DNA of 64,000 bases from Streptomyces marinisediminis (GCF_026262575.1 NZ_JAPKFL010000013.1:1-64000), one strand, 5' to 3'; positions 1 through 8,728 are shown, numbered from the stretch's first letter. The notes: a model not told the origin generated them from the letters alone. Program-made: numbers and translations.

Positions 1-455
1 GCGTTCGCGGACGCACCGCCCGGGGGTGGTACCTGCATGTGCGAGATGATGTTCGGACGCTCCGGCAGGCCGCACTTCACGATGATCGTCGCGTTCTCGT
101 CATCCAGACCACCATTGCCCGGGAATCCCAGAGGGATGTCCTCTCCGTCTTGGAATTCGCGCGCGTACTCCTCCAATGGGTGGTAGTACTCCGTCTCTGT
201 ACTGAAGGAGAGCCGCACCGCAGGATTACCGTCCACGCGCAGCACACAGAGATTGTACGTCTCGGGTAGCGGTTTTCCCGTTTCCGAGAGCCTCTCCCCC
301 TCCGGCAGAACAGCGCGCACGACGTCCTCGCCCATAGGCACCCCACACACCCGCTCCGGCACCGCGTACGGCTCACCTCCAAGGGCGCATCCCGCAGTTC
401 CGACCATAAAGGGCAAGACCAGTGCCCACCTAAGTCCGTGCACCACCCTGGTCAC
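1..455 (-). CDS. putative lipoprotein, 3' end outside the window
   Basis: An open frame runs from a GTG at 455 off the left edge (about 151 codons visible). The GTG overlaps the TGA of the upstream gene by 4 bases (GTGA), so the two are probably translationally coupled. The N-terminus has basic residues, a hydrophobic stretch (WALVLPFMVGTAGC) and a lipobox-like TAGC with Cys at residue 23, so I infer an exported lipoprotein. The rest is acidic, with further cysteines in VCGVPMGED, LCVLRVDG and VKCGLPERP. I recognise no catalytic domain. Codon use is less GC-extreme than in most of the window (GGA, TCT, AAT, GGT are common), which may mean recent acquisition. It ends a three-gene unit with the large helical protein and the WXG100-like protein. 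Confidence 0.7.
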   Translation of the reverse strand, partial: MTRVVHGLRWALVLPFMVGTAGCALGGEPYAVPERVCGVPMGEDVVRAVLPEGERLSETGKPLPETYNLCVLRVDGNPAVRLSFSTETEYYHPLEEYAREFQDGEDIPLGFPGNGGLDDENATIIVKCGLPERPNIISHMQVPPPGGASAN

Positions 456-2620
456 TGATCGCCCGCCATACCGTCGCCGTGAACATTCCCATTGTTGGCG
501 GCGTTGTTGATCACTTCATACACTCCGTCCTTGGCAGAGAATCCCGTCCGCCCCTCCGCCCAGTCCTCGTTATACGCGTACCAGGCGTCCGCGAGCGACA
601 CCAATTGCGTGGTCCTCAGTTCATAGGTTTTCCTGTGATCCTCGACCGCTTCGCCGTTGATGCGGTCCTGTTCGGATTCCATCCACCGGGTCGCGAGGAT
701 GTCGACGCCGCGCTGCACCACGTCGTCCACGCCGGGGATGACGACTGCCAGTGAGCCGAAGCCGTGGTACCTGTAGTTCTTGTCCCAGCCCACTTCGGCG
801 AGTTCGTCGCCGGTGCGTTCGCCGATCGCGTTGTGACGCGCTTCCTCCAGGAAGCCGATCGTCCGCCCGGCGCGGTTCAGGCTGTCTTCGGGGTGTTCGG
901 TCTCCGTGGCGTAGTCCTGGATGATGCTGTAGTGGAGTCCGTCGTTCAGGTAGGCGTGCGCCTCCTGGTCCAGCGAGATCTGGGTGGTCACCTGCATGAG
1001 CTGCTCCCCGTCGAGCGGGGCGCTGTTGCTGTTGTCGCTCATCGTCTCGTGCACCGAGACGCCGTGGTTGACCAGGACCTTGGCCATGTCGTCGCGGAGT
1101 TCGGCCGGGAAGTCGTCGCCGCGCGCGGCGAGGTGTTTCAGGGAGTTCTCCAGCACGGTGCGGTGCTGGTCGGTGTGCTCGGGGGCCTGGGCCATCGCGT
1201 CGCCGGGGTCCATTCCGGTCGCCCCGGCGACCAGGGCCTGGCCGGCCGCCTCGCGGTAGGCGCTCGGGCCGTCGTAGTCGTCAGCCGACTCGTGGAAGCC
1301 GGGGACGACGTCCTTGAACTCCGGGCGGTCCTTCAGGACCCAGGCGGAGTGGTCCTCGGAGGAGCTGAAGAACTCGGTGGAGGCTTCCGGGTTGTTGGAC
1401 AGGGCGATCATGAAGCCGGTCATGGGGTCGCCGCCGGCGTCGTCGTCCTCGCCGTGGTGGAGCCGGTCGAAGCGGGCGTAGGACGGGGCGGCGTCCCAGG
1501 GGAGCACGTTCTCGCGCGTGCGCCCGCCGGGGCCGGGGTCCCTGACATCCCCGGTGTGCTTCTTCTCGTAGCGGACCAGCGCGTCACCGTACTCGTTGAG
1601 GAAGTCCCGCTCGTAGGTGCCGTGGCGCATGAGGTTGCTCATCGCCTGGAAGCCCAGGACGCGGGCCCTGCCCGAGCCGGGGCCGCCGCCGACGTCCTCA
1701 CCGCCGAGCGCGACGGCGCGCTCCTTCCACGTCTGCATGGCGTCGCTGCCCGAGTGCGTGGCGGTCGCGAGCGTGGTGCCCAGGTGCTGTTCGGTGGCGG
1801 CCAGCAGCTTCGTGCGCGCCTCACGCGCGCCGCGTTCGGCGTCCGGGCCCGGGGACCAGTCGCTCAGGTTGGCGGCGTCCGCGGAGAACGTCAGCGCGCG
1901 CTCGGCGCCGAGCCCGGTGGCGACGCGCTCGGCGAAGACCGGGTCGTCGGCGTGGCGCTTGGACAGCTCGTTGAAGCGCGCGAGTTCCTTGTTGCTCAGC
2001 TCGTCCGGGTCCCGCTTGCCGAGCTCGATCAGCTCGTTGGAGTCCCGCACCGTCCGACCGGCGTCCTCGAAGCTGTCGAACCCGTGGGAGCGGAAGTCGT
2101 ACGCGTCCGTGGCGTGGTAGCGCAGCGCCGCGGCCGTGGTGCGGTCGGTCTCGGACGCCGCCCGCAGGATGTCCCCGATCTCCTTGGCCGCGCCGTCCAG
2201 CTCCGCCTGTGTGGGCGTGGCGTCCTGGGCCGTGCCCGGCGCGCAGAACGCGGCCATCACCTCGCCCGCCGGGGTGATGTGGATGTTCTTCCGCGCGGCC
2301 CGGTCCACGGCCTCGCCGAGTTCCCTCTGGTGCCGCGTGAACGCCTCGTGGGCACCGCTGAGGATGGTGTGGACGCTCTTCGCGGCGGTGACGACGTCGT
2401 CGAACTCGGCGGCGGTCGTGGTGACGAACCCCTTCGTCACCGTGGCGTTGTGGCCCTTCCAGTCGGCGGCCTTCGCCCGTTTCGACAGACCCGCCGCGCT
2501 GGTGCCCCCGTCCTCACCGTCGGCGAGTCGCGTCAGCTTCTCCGCCATCTCGCTCCAGTCGGTGACCGCCGACTTCAGCTTGCCGAGCCGGAGGTCGTTG
2601 AGCTCCTGGAACGTCACCAT
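452..2620 (-). CDS. large helical protein of the actinobacterial WXG/ESX-associated type (722 aa, DUF6571-like)
   Basis: This 722-residue soluble protein has no signal peptide or membrane segment. Residues 1-130 are predicted helical, with a WXG100-like spacing (SEMAEKL, then KAADWKGHNAT, then helices with SVHTILSGAHEAF). The middle and C-terminal parts are acidic and helical (ELGKRDPDELSNKELARFNELSKRHADD; a hydrophobic GFGSLAVVIPGVDDVVQRGVD near residue 640). This layout matches large Streptomyces proteins usually annotated as hypothetical or DUF6571. I see no nuclease, ADP-ribosyltransferase or peptidase motif. The neighbours are a small WXG-like gene 12 bases upstream and an overlapping lipoprotein gene downstream, which suggests a type VII-like secreted or surface module. 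The start could also be the GTG one codon later. Function is unknown. Confidence 0.72.
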   Translation of the reverse strand: MVTFQELNDLRLGKLKSAVTDWSEMAEKLTRLADGEDGGTSAAGLSKRAKAADWKGHNATVTKGFVTTTAAEFDDVVTAAKSVHTILSGAHEAFTRHQRELGEAVDRAARKNIHITPAGEVMAAFCAPGTAQDATPTQAELDGAAKEIGDILRAASETDRTTAAALRYHATDAYDFRSHGFDSFEDAGRTVRDSNELIELGKRDPDELSNKELARFNELSKRHADDPVFAERVATGLGAERALTFSADAANLSDWSPGPDAERGAREARTKLLAATEQHLGTTLATATHSGSDAMQTWKERAVALGGEDVGGGPGSGRARVLGFQAMSNLMRHGTYERDFLNEYGDALVRYEKKHTGDVRDPGPGGRTRENVLPWDAAPSYARFDRLHHGEDDDAGGDPMTGFMIALSNNPEASTEFFSSSEDHSAWVLKDRPEFKDVVPGFHESADDYDGPSAYREAAGQALVAGATGMDPGDAMAQAPEHTDQHRTVLENSLKHLAARGDDFPAELRDDMAKVLVNHGVSVHETMSDNSNSAPLDGEQLMQVTTQISLDQEAHAYLNDGLHYSIIQDYATETEHPEDSLNRAGRTIGFLEEARHNAIGERTGDELAEVGWDKNYRYHGFGSLAVVIPGVDDVVQRGVDILATRWMESEQDRINGEAVEDHRKTYELRTTQLVSLADAWYAYNEDWAEGRTGFSAKDGVYEVINNAANNGNVHGDGMAGDQ

Positions 2621-2632
2621 CAGCGGCCCCCG

Positions 2633-3079
2633 TCACCTGATGTAGTCGTAGATGCGCGAGACGGTCATCTCCTCGCCCGCCGCGTTCCGCAGGGAGGTGA
2701 CGATGTCGTCCTCGTCCTTGGCGTGCGCGGCCTTGGTGTAGTCCAGGTGGTTGGAGATGTGCGCGCAGGCCTCCTTCAGCGTGCCGAGCTTGGTGCCCCA
2801 GGCGTCGCGCAGCTCGGTGAGCGCGGCGCCGCAGTCCAGGCCGTCGGTGGTCAGCTCGGCGGCGGCCGCGGAGGTGGTCTGGCGCGCGTGGTCGCCGTCC
2901 CGGGACAGGCGCTCGCGCAGCTCGTACGCCATGGAGCCGAGCGCGCCCAGCTCGTCGTCGCGGACGGCGAGGTCGTGGCCGCCCCCGCCGCCCGTGCCCG
3001 CGTCGGCGGTGTTCAGCCGCGTCCGCGTCGCCTTCTCGGCGGCCGACGCCCGCGCCCGCTCCCATTCCTCCCACGCCAT
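2633..3079 (-). CDS. small WXG100-like helical protein (148 aa)
   Basis: This 148-residue protein begins MAWEEWERARASA, has a glycine-rich spacer at residues 29-35, and then two predicted amphipathic helices. The second contains ALTELRDAWGTKLGTL, where Trp-Gly-Thr stands in the place of the WXG turn of ESX/WXG100 proteins. The C-terminus is IYDYIR. Proteins of this kind lie next to large helical partners in Streptomyces and are thought to be type VII secretion substrates or chaperone partners. That is family knowledge plus inference; no EssC/EccC ATPase gene is in the window. It is the first gene of the unit and lies 12 bases from the next gene. Confidence 0.65.
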   Translation of the reverse strand: MAWEEWERARASAAEKATRTRLNTADAGTGGGGGHDLAVRDDELGALGSMAYELRERLSRDGDHARQTTSAAAAELTTDGLDCGAALTELRDAWGTKLGTLKEACAHISNHLDYTKAAHAKDEDDIVTSLRNAAGEEMTVSRIYDYIR

Positions 3080-3230
3080 GCGGTTCCCCCCGGTCGGCGG
3101 TCGTGCTGGAGTCCGACGACGAGGCTACCGGCCGCGCCGCCGGGGGTCACGGGAGGGGGCGGCGCGGTCACCCGGCGTTCACCGCGCCGCCGCGGGCGTC
3201 GGTCCCGTCACGGGCGGGCCGGGCGGGGCC

Positions 3231-3605
3231 TCACGGGTGGACCAGGCAGAAGGGGTGGCCGGCGGGGTCGGCGTAGACGCGGAAGCCGCGCTTGCCGCCG
3301 TCGTCCTCGGTGTCGAGCGCCTGCGCGCCGAGGGCGAGCGCCGCGCGTTCGGCCTCGGCCATGTCGTCCACCCGCAGGTCGAGGTGGAGCTGCTGCGAGT
3401 CGTGGTCGGCGGCGGGCCACCGCGGGGGCTGGAACCCCTCGGCCCGCTGGAAGGCCAGCCGCGTCCCGTCGCGCAGGGAGAGGTCGACCCACCTCGCGTC
3501 GTCCGCGCCCTCGACCTCCCCGCCCAGCAGCTCGGCGTAGAAGCCGGCGAGGGCCTTGGGGTCCGGACAGTCGAGAACGACGACGTCCAGCCTGGCGACG
3601 GCCAT
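3231..3605 (-). CDS. VOC (glyoxalase/bleomycin-resistance-like) family protein
   Basis: This 124-aa protein has the paired beta-alpha-beta-beta-beta layout of the vicinal-oxygen-chelate fold. It begins LDVVVLDCPDPKALAGFYAELLGG and ends with the typical YADPAGHPFCLVHP. The motif QQLHLDLRVDDMAEAERAA starts the second half. These are common single-domain actinobacterial VOC proteins; the substrate cannot be told from sequence. The start at 3605 is preceded by an AGGAGG-like site (plus strand cctcct). The truncated LysR gene lies upstream on the same strand. Confidence 0.85.
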   Translation of the reverse strand: MAVARLDVVVLDCPDPKALAGFYAELLGGEVEGADDARWVDLSLRDGTRLAFQRAEGFQPPRWPAADHDSQQLHLDLRVDDMAEAERAALALGAQALDTEDDGGKRGFRVYADPAGHPFCLVHP

Positions 3606-3680
3606 GGTTCCTCCTGGTGGCGGTGATCGGTGTCGGCCACCCGGGTGCGTACCCGGCCCGGAGCGGTGCGACGCACGGGT

Positions 3681-4310
3681 TCAGCCCACCGGCTCGGCGG
3701 GGCCGCGGCGCGCGGCGGCCGATCGGGCGCCGCCACCCGGCGCACCCGACCCACCCGGTGCGCCCGGTGCGCCCGGTGCGCCCGGTGCGCCCGGTGCGCC
3801 CGCCCCGGCGAACGTGCGGCGGGCGTGGTCGAGCAGCGCGCGGACGGCCGGGGTGGGCGTGCCCTGCCAGACCAGGGTGAGGAACGCGGGGGCTTCGGCG
3901 TCCGCGATGAAGCGGGCCACCAGGCGGTCGCGGTGGCCCTCGGCCATCGAGGCGCCGAGGATCGCGACGCCCAGGCCGCGGGCCGCGAGGTCGGCCACAG
4001 CGTCCCCGGCGCTGGCCTGGAGCGTGACGGCGGGCCGCACCTCCCGGGCGGCGCACGCGTCGTCGAACACCGTGCGCAAACCCGTCCCCGGAGGCAGGCA
4101 CACGAGCGGGTGCCCGCACACGTCGCGCAGGGACACCCGGCGCGCGCGGGCCAGCGGATGCCCGGGCGGGACGGCGGCGACCAGCCGTTCGCGGACGACG
4201 GGCAGCGCCGCCAGCCCCTCCGGGGCGGCGCCAGGCCGACGGAAGCTGGCTGCGCCTCCTGGACCAGCCCGAGTTCCTCCCGCCCCGCCCCTGACCCGTC
4301 CCGGCCCCAC
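3681..4310 (-). pseudogene. 5'-truncated LysR-family regulator remnant
   Basis: The frame encodes only the second half of a LysR effector-binding domain: LAALPVVRERLVAAVPPGHPLA, then RRVSLRDVCGHPLVCLPPGTGLR, then GLGVAILGASMAEGHRDRL, and VRALLDHARRTF near the end. A complete LysR protein is about 300 residues with an N-terminal winged helix. That part is absent, and only 33 bases separate this frame from the stop of the upstream mannosyltransferase gene. The first ~27 residues look like non-coding read-through. The C-terminus runs into a (Gly-Ala-Pro) repeat from a 9-base tandem repeat at 3754-3798. I read this as a decayed fragment. A short expressed protein cannot be excluded. Confidence 0.75.
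3754..3798. repeat. 9-base tandem repeat (CCCGGTGCG)x5
   Basis: Five perfect copies of a 9-base unit encode repeated Gly-Ala-Pro at the C-terminal end of the LysR remnant on the minus strand. The unit length is a multiple of three, so copy-number change would not shift the frame. Confidence 0.9.
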
Positions 4311-4343
4311 CGCCCGGCCGTCGCGGGGCTCCGGCGGGCGCCG

Positions 4344-5588
4344 CTACGGGGGCCCTGAGCCGCCCAGCCACACGGCGCCGTAGGCGGCCGAGAGCACCGC
4401 CGCGCCGAGCAGGACCGAGCGGGCGGCGCGGGGGCGCAGCCGGGCCAGGGCCGCCGCCACCGGGTACAGGAGGGGAAAGGCGGGGAGCAGGAGGCGGGGC
4501 TTGGAGCCGAAGTAGGCTTCCGCGCCCAGCGCCAGCACCACGATGACCCCGGTGTACGTCAGCAGGAAGGCCGGCTGCCGCTGGCGCACGGTCAGCCGGT
4601 AGAGCCACAGCACGCCCAGCACGCCGGCGGCCAGCGCCAGGCCGGTCACGTGCGGCGGCGCGAGGGTGTTCGCGACGACGAAGGACGCGAACGACCAGCC
4701 GGCGTCGAATCCGTTGCCCCACTCGCCCTGTACCTCGAAGTAGCCGAACAAGTGGCCCCGCTGCGCTCCGACCCACAGGACGTACGCGGCGGCGCCCAGC
4801 GGGGACAGCAGGCACCCCGCGAGCAGACGGCCCGTCCTGACGGCCGGTCTCCTCCCGCGTCGCGCGGCCACCAGCGCCGACACCGCGGCCCCGATCACCG
4901 CCAGCGTGACGGCCGCGCCCACCGGGCGGGTGAGGCCCGCCAGCAGGGCCAGCGACCCGGCGGTGATCCAGCGCTCCCGCAGCGTCGCGTACAGGCTCCA
5001 CGAGGCCAGGGCGACGAAGAGCGACTCGCTGTAGGCCATGGACTGCACGATGCCCACCGGGAGCGCGCCCCAGAGTACGGCCGCCAGCGTCCCCACCCTG
5101 GGCCCGTGGAGCGCGTCTCCTGTGGCGAAGATCCCCCATGCCGCGACGACGGAGGCGCACGCGCTGATCACCAGTCCGGCGTCCGCCGGGTGCAGCGAGG
5201 TGAGAAAGGAGAGTCCTTCTTCCAGCCACGCCAGGAGCGGGAAGAACGCCATGCTGGAAAGGCTTCTCCCGTCCGGCGCCTGGGCGGTGAAGCCGTATCC
5301 GTGCTCGACTATGCGCACGTACCACAGGGAGTCCCAGCGCCGGGACAGGAGCACGTGGGCGTCGTTGCCGACAGCGCGGGACCACAGGAAGAGGACGACC
5401 GCGCAGAACGCGCGCACGGCCACGAACGCGGCCAACGCGGGGGAGGCGCGCCGTAAGGCGGACACCGCGGCCGCACCGTGCCGACGTGTGCTCCGGGGGC
5501 CTCGCGCGCGCACCGGCTCGCGGCCGTCCTCGCTGCTCAGCACCCGGGCGTCCGCGCGCAGGGCGCCGACGGGCGGGCGAAGTGTCAC
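4344..5588 (-). CDS. integral membrane mannosyltransferase-like protein (PIG-V type)
   Basis: This 414-aa polytopic protein has about ten hydrophobic segments. After the first one comes SRRWDSLWYVRIVEHGYGF, the WDS-x-WY-x-x-I-x-x-GY signature of PIG-V-like and related polyprenol-phosphate-dependent glycosyltransferases. It is followed by FFPLLAWLEEGLS and QSMAYSESLFVALASWSLY, also typical of the family. The protein probably transfers a mannosyl group from polyprenyl-phosphate-mannose on the outer face of the membrane; the acceptor is unknown. The GTG at 5588 is chosen because AGGGGA precedes it. The frame remains open upstream to about 6400, but that stretch is basic low-complexity sequence. 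Confidence 0.82.
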   Translation of the reverse strand: MTLRPPVGALRADARVLSSEDGREPVRARGPRSTRRHGAAAVSALRRASPALAAFVAVRAFCAVVLFLWSRAVGNDAHVLLSRRWDSLWYVRIVEHGYGFTAQAPDGRSLSSMAFFPLLAWLEEGLSFLTSLHPADAGLVISACASVVAAWGIFATGDALHGPRVGTLAAVLWGALPVGIVQSMAYSESLFVALASWSLYATLRERWITAGSLALLAGLTRPVGAAVTLAVIGAAVSALVAARRGRRPAVRTGRLLAGCLLSPLGAAAYVLWVGAQRGHLFGYFEVQGEWGNGFDAGWSFASFVVANTLAPPHVTGLALAAGVLGVLWLYRLTVRQRQPAFLLTYTGVIVVLALGAEAYFGSKPRLLLPAFPLLYPVAAALARLRPRAARSVLLGAAVLSAAYGAVWLGGSGPP

Positions 5589-6082
5589 GGTGGGTCCCCT
5601 GTGTCGACTGCGGCCTGCCGTCCCCCGGCGGATGCGGTTCACCCGTGTGGGGTACAACGCGGGAAACCATAGCCGTGCCTCGGAAACGCATACGTGGCCG
5701 GCGGTGGGGGGGCCGTCTCCCCGCCCGCTCCGGCGGCCCGGGGTACGAGGGCCGGAGAGCCGCGGACGGCGCGGAACCGGCGCGCGGGACGCCCGCCCCG
5801 CCCGCACACCGCGGCTCAGGCCGGGCGCGGGGGCACCCGGGACGGAGGCGCCCGGAAGTCCGTCCCCCACCGGCCGCACGGGTGTGCGGGCCCCGGAACC
5901 GGCGCCCCCGCCGTCGGCGCCCGCACGGCCGGCGCGCACCGCCCCGCGTACGCGTGCGGTGGGACGCGGGGCGGGGTGCGGGTACGTCTCAGGTCGCACC
6001 GGGTCGCGACCCGGGTGCGATGTGGCGCTGCGGCGCGCCCGCCGAACATGGCGCGGTGACCGAGGTGTTGACGGGACCGCAG
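5589..6082. other. intergenic region between divergent genes
   Basis: About 490 bases with no convincing gene. The open frames here are arginine- and proline-rich GC artefacts. The region should hold the promoters of the divergent mannosyltransferase and hydrolase genes, but I cannot assign hexamers. The one clear structure is a dyad at 5994-6020. Confidence 0.6.
5994..6020. promoter_or_regulatory. 27-base near-perfect dyad upstream of the hydrolase gene
   Basis: A perfect 12-base palindrome (GGGTCGCGACCC, 6001-6012) is flanked by TCGCACC on the left and GGGTGCGA on the right, giving an almost complete inverted repeat with one extra base. It lies 62 bases before the chosen hydrolase start. 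It could be an operator or an RNA hairpin; no regulator gene is adjacent. Confidence 0.45.
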
Positions 6083-7582
6083 ATGTCCCTGGTGGAGATG
6101 TTGCTGGTGGCGGCCACCGTGGCCCTGGTGCTGGCGCGGTGGCTGCCGGCCGCCGCGCGGCGGCCCGCCGGCCTCGGCGCGGCGACCGGCGCGGTGGTGT
6201 CGGGCGCGGTACTGGTGGCGACGGGACCGCGGTGGCACCTGGCGCCCGTCGCACTGGTCGCGGTGCTCGGCCTGGTCCGGGAGCTCGTCGCCGAACTGCG
6301 CCGACGCGGCGTCCGGCACGGCGCGCCACGCGACCGCCGACGCGGCGAGCCACCGGCCCACCGGCACGACGCGCCACCCGCCCGCCGGCACCACGCGCCA
6401 CCGGACCGCCGGGCGCCCCGGTGGCTGGCGCTGCCCGCGACGGCCGCCTGTCTGGCGCTGGTGGCCACCGGCCCGGCGGCCGCCTGGGCGCTCCCGGTCC
6501 CGCAGTTCCCCGCCCCCACCGGGCGCCACCCGGTCGGTACGGCCGTGGTGCAGTGGACCGACCCCGAGCGCGCGGAGGGCGCCACCGCCGACCCGGCGGA
6601 CCGGCGCACCGTCGTCGCCCAGCTCTGGTACCCGGCCCGGGGAGGCTCCGAGCGCGGTGAGCGCGCCCGCTACCTGGGCCGCACCCGCGCGGAGGCGCGC
6701 ACCGTCGCCCGCGCGCTGGCCAACTACGCGGGCGTGCCCGCCTTCGCGCTCGACGGGCTGCCCGACGCCCGCACGCACGCGGTGCCGGACGCCCCCGTGG
6801 CCGACGGCGGACGCTTTCCCCTGGTGCTGTTCTCCCCCGGTCTGGGCGGCGTCCGCGGCCAGAACACCGCCTGGGCCGAGGAGCTCGCCTCGCACGGCTA
6901 CGTCGTCGCGGCCCTGGACCACCCCCACGACTCCGCCGCCGTCGTCCTGGCCGACGGGCGCACGGTCCGCACCCGGGTGGCGGCCACCGGCGACCCCGAG
7001 GTCGACGAGCGACGCGCCGTCGGCTGGACCGCCGTCCGCGCCGCCGACCTCGGCTTCGCCCTCACCCGGCTGACCGGCCCGGGCGAGGGCGCCGGCCCGC
7101 TGGCCGGGCGGCTGGACGCGGACCGGGTCGCGGTCGCGGGGCACTCGCTCGGCGGCGCCGCCGCCCTCCAGGCCGCTCGCCAGGACCACCGGTTCGCCGC
7201 CGTGGTCAACCTCGACGGCTCCCCGCACGACCCGGGCGCCCGGCCCTACCCGCAGCCCGTCCTCGCGCTCACCCAGGAGATCGGCCCCGCCACCGACCCC
7301 GACTACCTGCCCCGGCTCACCCGCGCGCTGGACCTGGGCACCGCGACCGGCTACCGGCTCACCGTGCCCGGTGCCGCCCACCTGACCTTCACCGACGCGC
7401 CCCTGTACCTGCCGCCGCTGCCGTCGTTGACCGGCTCGCGGGCGCGCGCCGAGGGGCCCCGCCTCACCGCTGCCGCCACGCTCGCCTTCCTCGGCCCCGC
7501 CCTGCGCGGCGACGCGGCGGACGCCGCCGACGCGCTCTCCGCCCACGGCGAGCTCACCGTGCACCGGCCGACCGCACGCTGA
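6083..7582 (+). CDS. membrane-anchored alpha/beta hydrolase (PAF-acetylhydrolase/lipase type)
   Basis: The 499-aa product starts with about three hydrophobic segments (VEMLLVAATVALVLARWLP, an Ala/Gly/Val-rich segment, and WLALPATAACLALVATGPAAAW), with an Arg/His-rich loop before the third. The hydrolase domain follows. FSPGLGGVRGQNTAWAEEL carries the oxyanion-side loop, VAVAGHSLGGAAAL the nucleophile (Ser355 in GHSLG), NLDGSPHDPG a likely acid region, and GAAHLTFTD the His. This arrangement matches bacterial PAF-acetylhydrolase-like esterases. I chose ATG 6083, which has a weak GACGGGA ahead; an in-frame GTG at 6056 is possible. The substrate is unknown. Confidence 0.8.
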   Translation: MSLVEMLLVAATVALVLARWLPAAARRPAGLGAATGAVVSGAVLVATGPRWHLAPVALVAVLGLVRELVAELRRRGVRHGAPRDRRRGEPPAHRHDAPPARRHHAPPDRRAPRWLALPATAACLALVATGPAAAWALPVPQFPAPTGRHPVGTAVVQWTDPERAEGATADPADRRTVVAQLWYPARGGSERGERARYLGRTRAEARTVARALANYAGVPAFALDGLPDARTHAVPDAPVADGGRFPLVLFSPGLGGVRGQNTAWAEELASHGYVVAALDHPHDSAAVVLADGRTVRTRVAATGDPEVDERRAVGWTAVRAADLGFALTRLTGPGEGAGPLAGRLDADRVAVAGHSLGGAAALQAARQDHRFAAVVNLDGSPHDPGARPYPQPVLALTQEIGPATDPDYLPRLTRALDLGTATGYRLTVPGAAHLTFTDAPLYLPPLPSLTGSRARAEGPRLTAAATLAFLGPALRGDAADAADALSAHGELTVHRPTAR

Positions 7583-7779
7583 CGCCCGCCCCGCCCCGGT
7601 CGGACGCGCCCGGCCCGGCCCGCCGCGGCCGACGGCGCCCGCCCGGGTCGGCACCCGCCGCACCCCGGCCGGGCCTCGGCCCCGGGGCGCCGTTTGCCTC
7701 CCGGGGCCGTCGGGCACCCGGGCGGGGTGGCCCCGCGAGTCGGGACCGTGTTCGTCGCTGAGGGAGGAGGACGAGGCCG

Positions 7780-8274
7780 ATGGTGCGCAAGAAGGTCGAA
7801 GGTGACGAGGACCAGCGGCGCCGGGCGGCGCAGGACGCGCAGCGCGCCGGGGAGCGCCCCAGCGAGCGCGGCGCGACGACCGGCGCTTCCAAGCAGCGCA
7901 CGCACGTGCCCTCGCGCAACGCGCTGACGCACGAGGAGAAGACCGCGCCGCTGCACCGCGGCAAGCAGGGCGACCCCACCTGGGAACCCACCCGTCCGGA
8001 CGCCGGGGAGCCCCCGGTGACGTTCCGCGGGCGCGGCCACCCGGAGTACGACGCCGAGCACGAGCGCGTCTTCGCGGTGGTCGCGGAGGCCGAGCGGGCG
8101 CACGGCGGCCGGGGCCCGCACCTGCAGGACGTGGCCCGGGCCGCGGACGTCGAGCCGGAGCGGGCTCGTGCGCTGCTGCACGACCTCGTCAGCGTGCACG
8201 GCCTGGTCTCCGAGGTGCAGGGCGCGGACGCCCCGGACCAGGGGCCCCGCTACGAGACGAAGCCACGCCGCTGA
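7780..8274 (+). CDS. hypothetical protein with C-terminal winged-helix-like segment
   Basis: This 164-aa hydrophilic protein has a basic/acidic, probably disordered N-terminal half (residues 1-85). The C-terminal segment, HLQDVARAADVEPERARALLHDLVSVHGLVSEV, looks like a small helix-turn-helix or wing. An AGGAGG stands before the ATG at 7780. The stop lies 16 bases before the DUF2267 gene, so the two are probably co-transcribed. I do not recognise a named family. Confidence 0.7.
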   Translation: MVRKKVEGDEDQRRRAAQDAQRAGERPSERGATTGASKQRTHVPSRNALTHEEKTAPLHRGKQGDPTWEPTRPDAGEPPVTFRGRGHPEYDAEHERVFAVVAEAERAHGGRGPHLQDVARAADVEPERARALLHDLVSVHGLVSEVQGADAPDQGPRYETKPRR

Positions 8275-8290
8275 GGAGGGAGAGGCACCC

Positions 8291-8677
8291 ATGGCGTACG
8301 ACGAGTTCCTCATGACCGTGACCGAGCTGGGCGGCTACTCCGAGCGGGAGGACGCCGCCCGGGTGACCGAGGCCGTGATCAGCACCCTGGGCGACCGGCT
8401 CCCGCCGGAGATCGCCGAGCATGTCGCGGACCAGCTCCCGGCCCCGGTCGACGAGCTGATCGAAGGCGCGAACTCCACTCCGCAGAACTGGGGCGTGCAG
8501 GAGTTCGTCCACCGGGTCGCGGAGATCACCGGTGACCACGAGGAGCAGGCGGAGGAGCACAGCCGCGCCGTGCTGACCGCGGTCGCCGCCCAGGTCACCG
8601 GCGGCGAGCTGAACAAGCTGATCAGCGACCTGCCCACCGGGTACGCCGCGCTGTTCGGCCACCCCGAGCTGAGCTGA
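8291..8677 (+). CDS. DUF2267 family protein
   Basis: The 128-aa helical protein matches the DUF2267 pattern: MAYDEFLMTVTELGGY at the start, then the acidic LGDRLPPEIAEHVADQLPAPVDELI, then a second half-repeat with VQEFVHRVAEITG and AVLTAVAAQVTGGELNKLISDLP, and PTGYAALF at the end. The function of the family is not established; its members often lie near stress genes. GAGGGAGAGG lies before the ATG. The gene follows the winged-helix-like protein in the same unit and ends before a strong terminator shared with tuf. Confidence 0.85.
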   Translation: MAYDEFLMTVTELGGYSEREDAARVTEAVISTLGDRLPPEIAEHVADQLPAPVDELIEGANSTPQNWGVQEFVHRVAEITGDHEEQAEEHSRAVLTAVAAQVTGGELNKLISDLPTGYAALFGHPELS

Positions 8678-8728
8678 GCTGAGCCGGCCACCGGCCGCTC
8701 CGCGTCCCCGGGCGCGGCCCCGGAACGC

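Noticed and set aside
77..382. A 101-codon minus-strand frame at the left edge
   Set aside because: It is Arg/Ser/Thr-rich and out of frame with the lipoprotein frame, which has a signal peptide, lipobox and coupled start.
764..3880. A 1038-codon plus-strand open frame
   Set aside because: It runs antisense to the large helical protein, the WXG-like gene and the VOC gene, is Val/Gly/Arg-rich without motifs, and is explained by high GC.
5486..6055. Longer N-terminus for the alpha/beta hydrolase
   Set aside because: The frame is open, but the sequence is Arg/Gly/Pro-rich, overlaps the divergent gene's start, and has no ribosome site.
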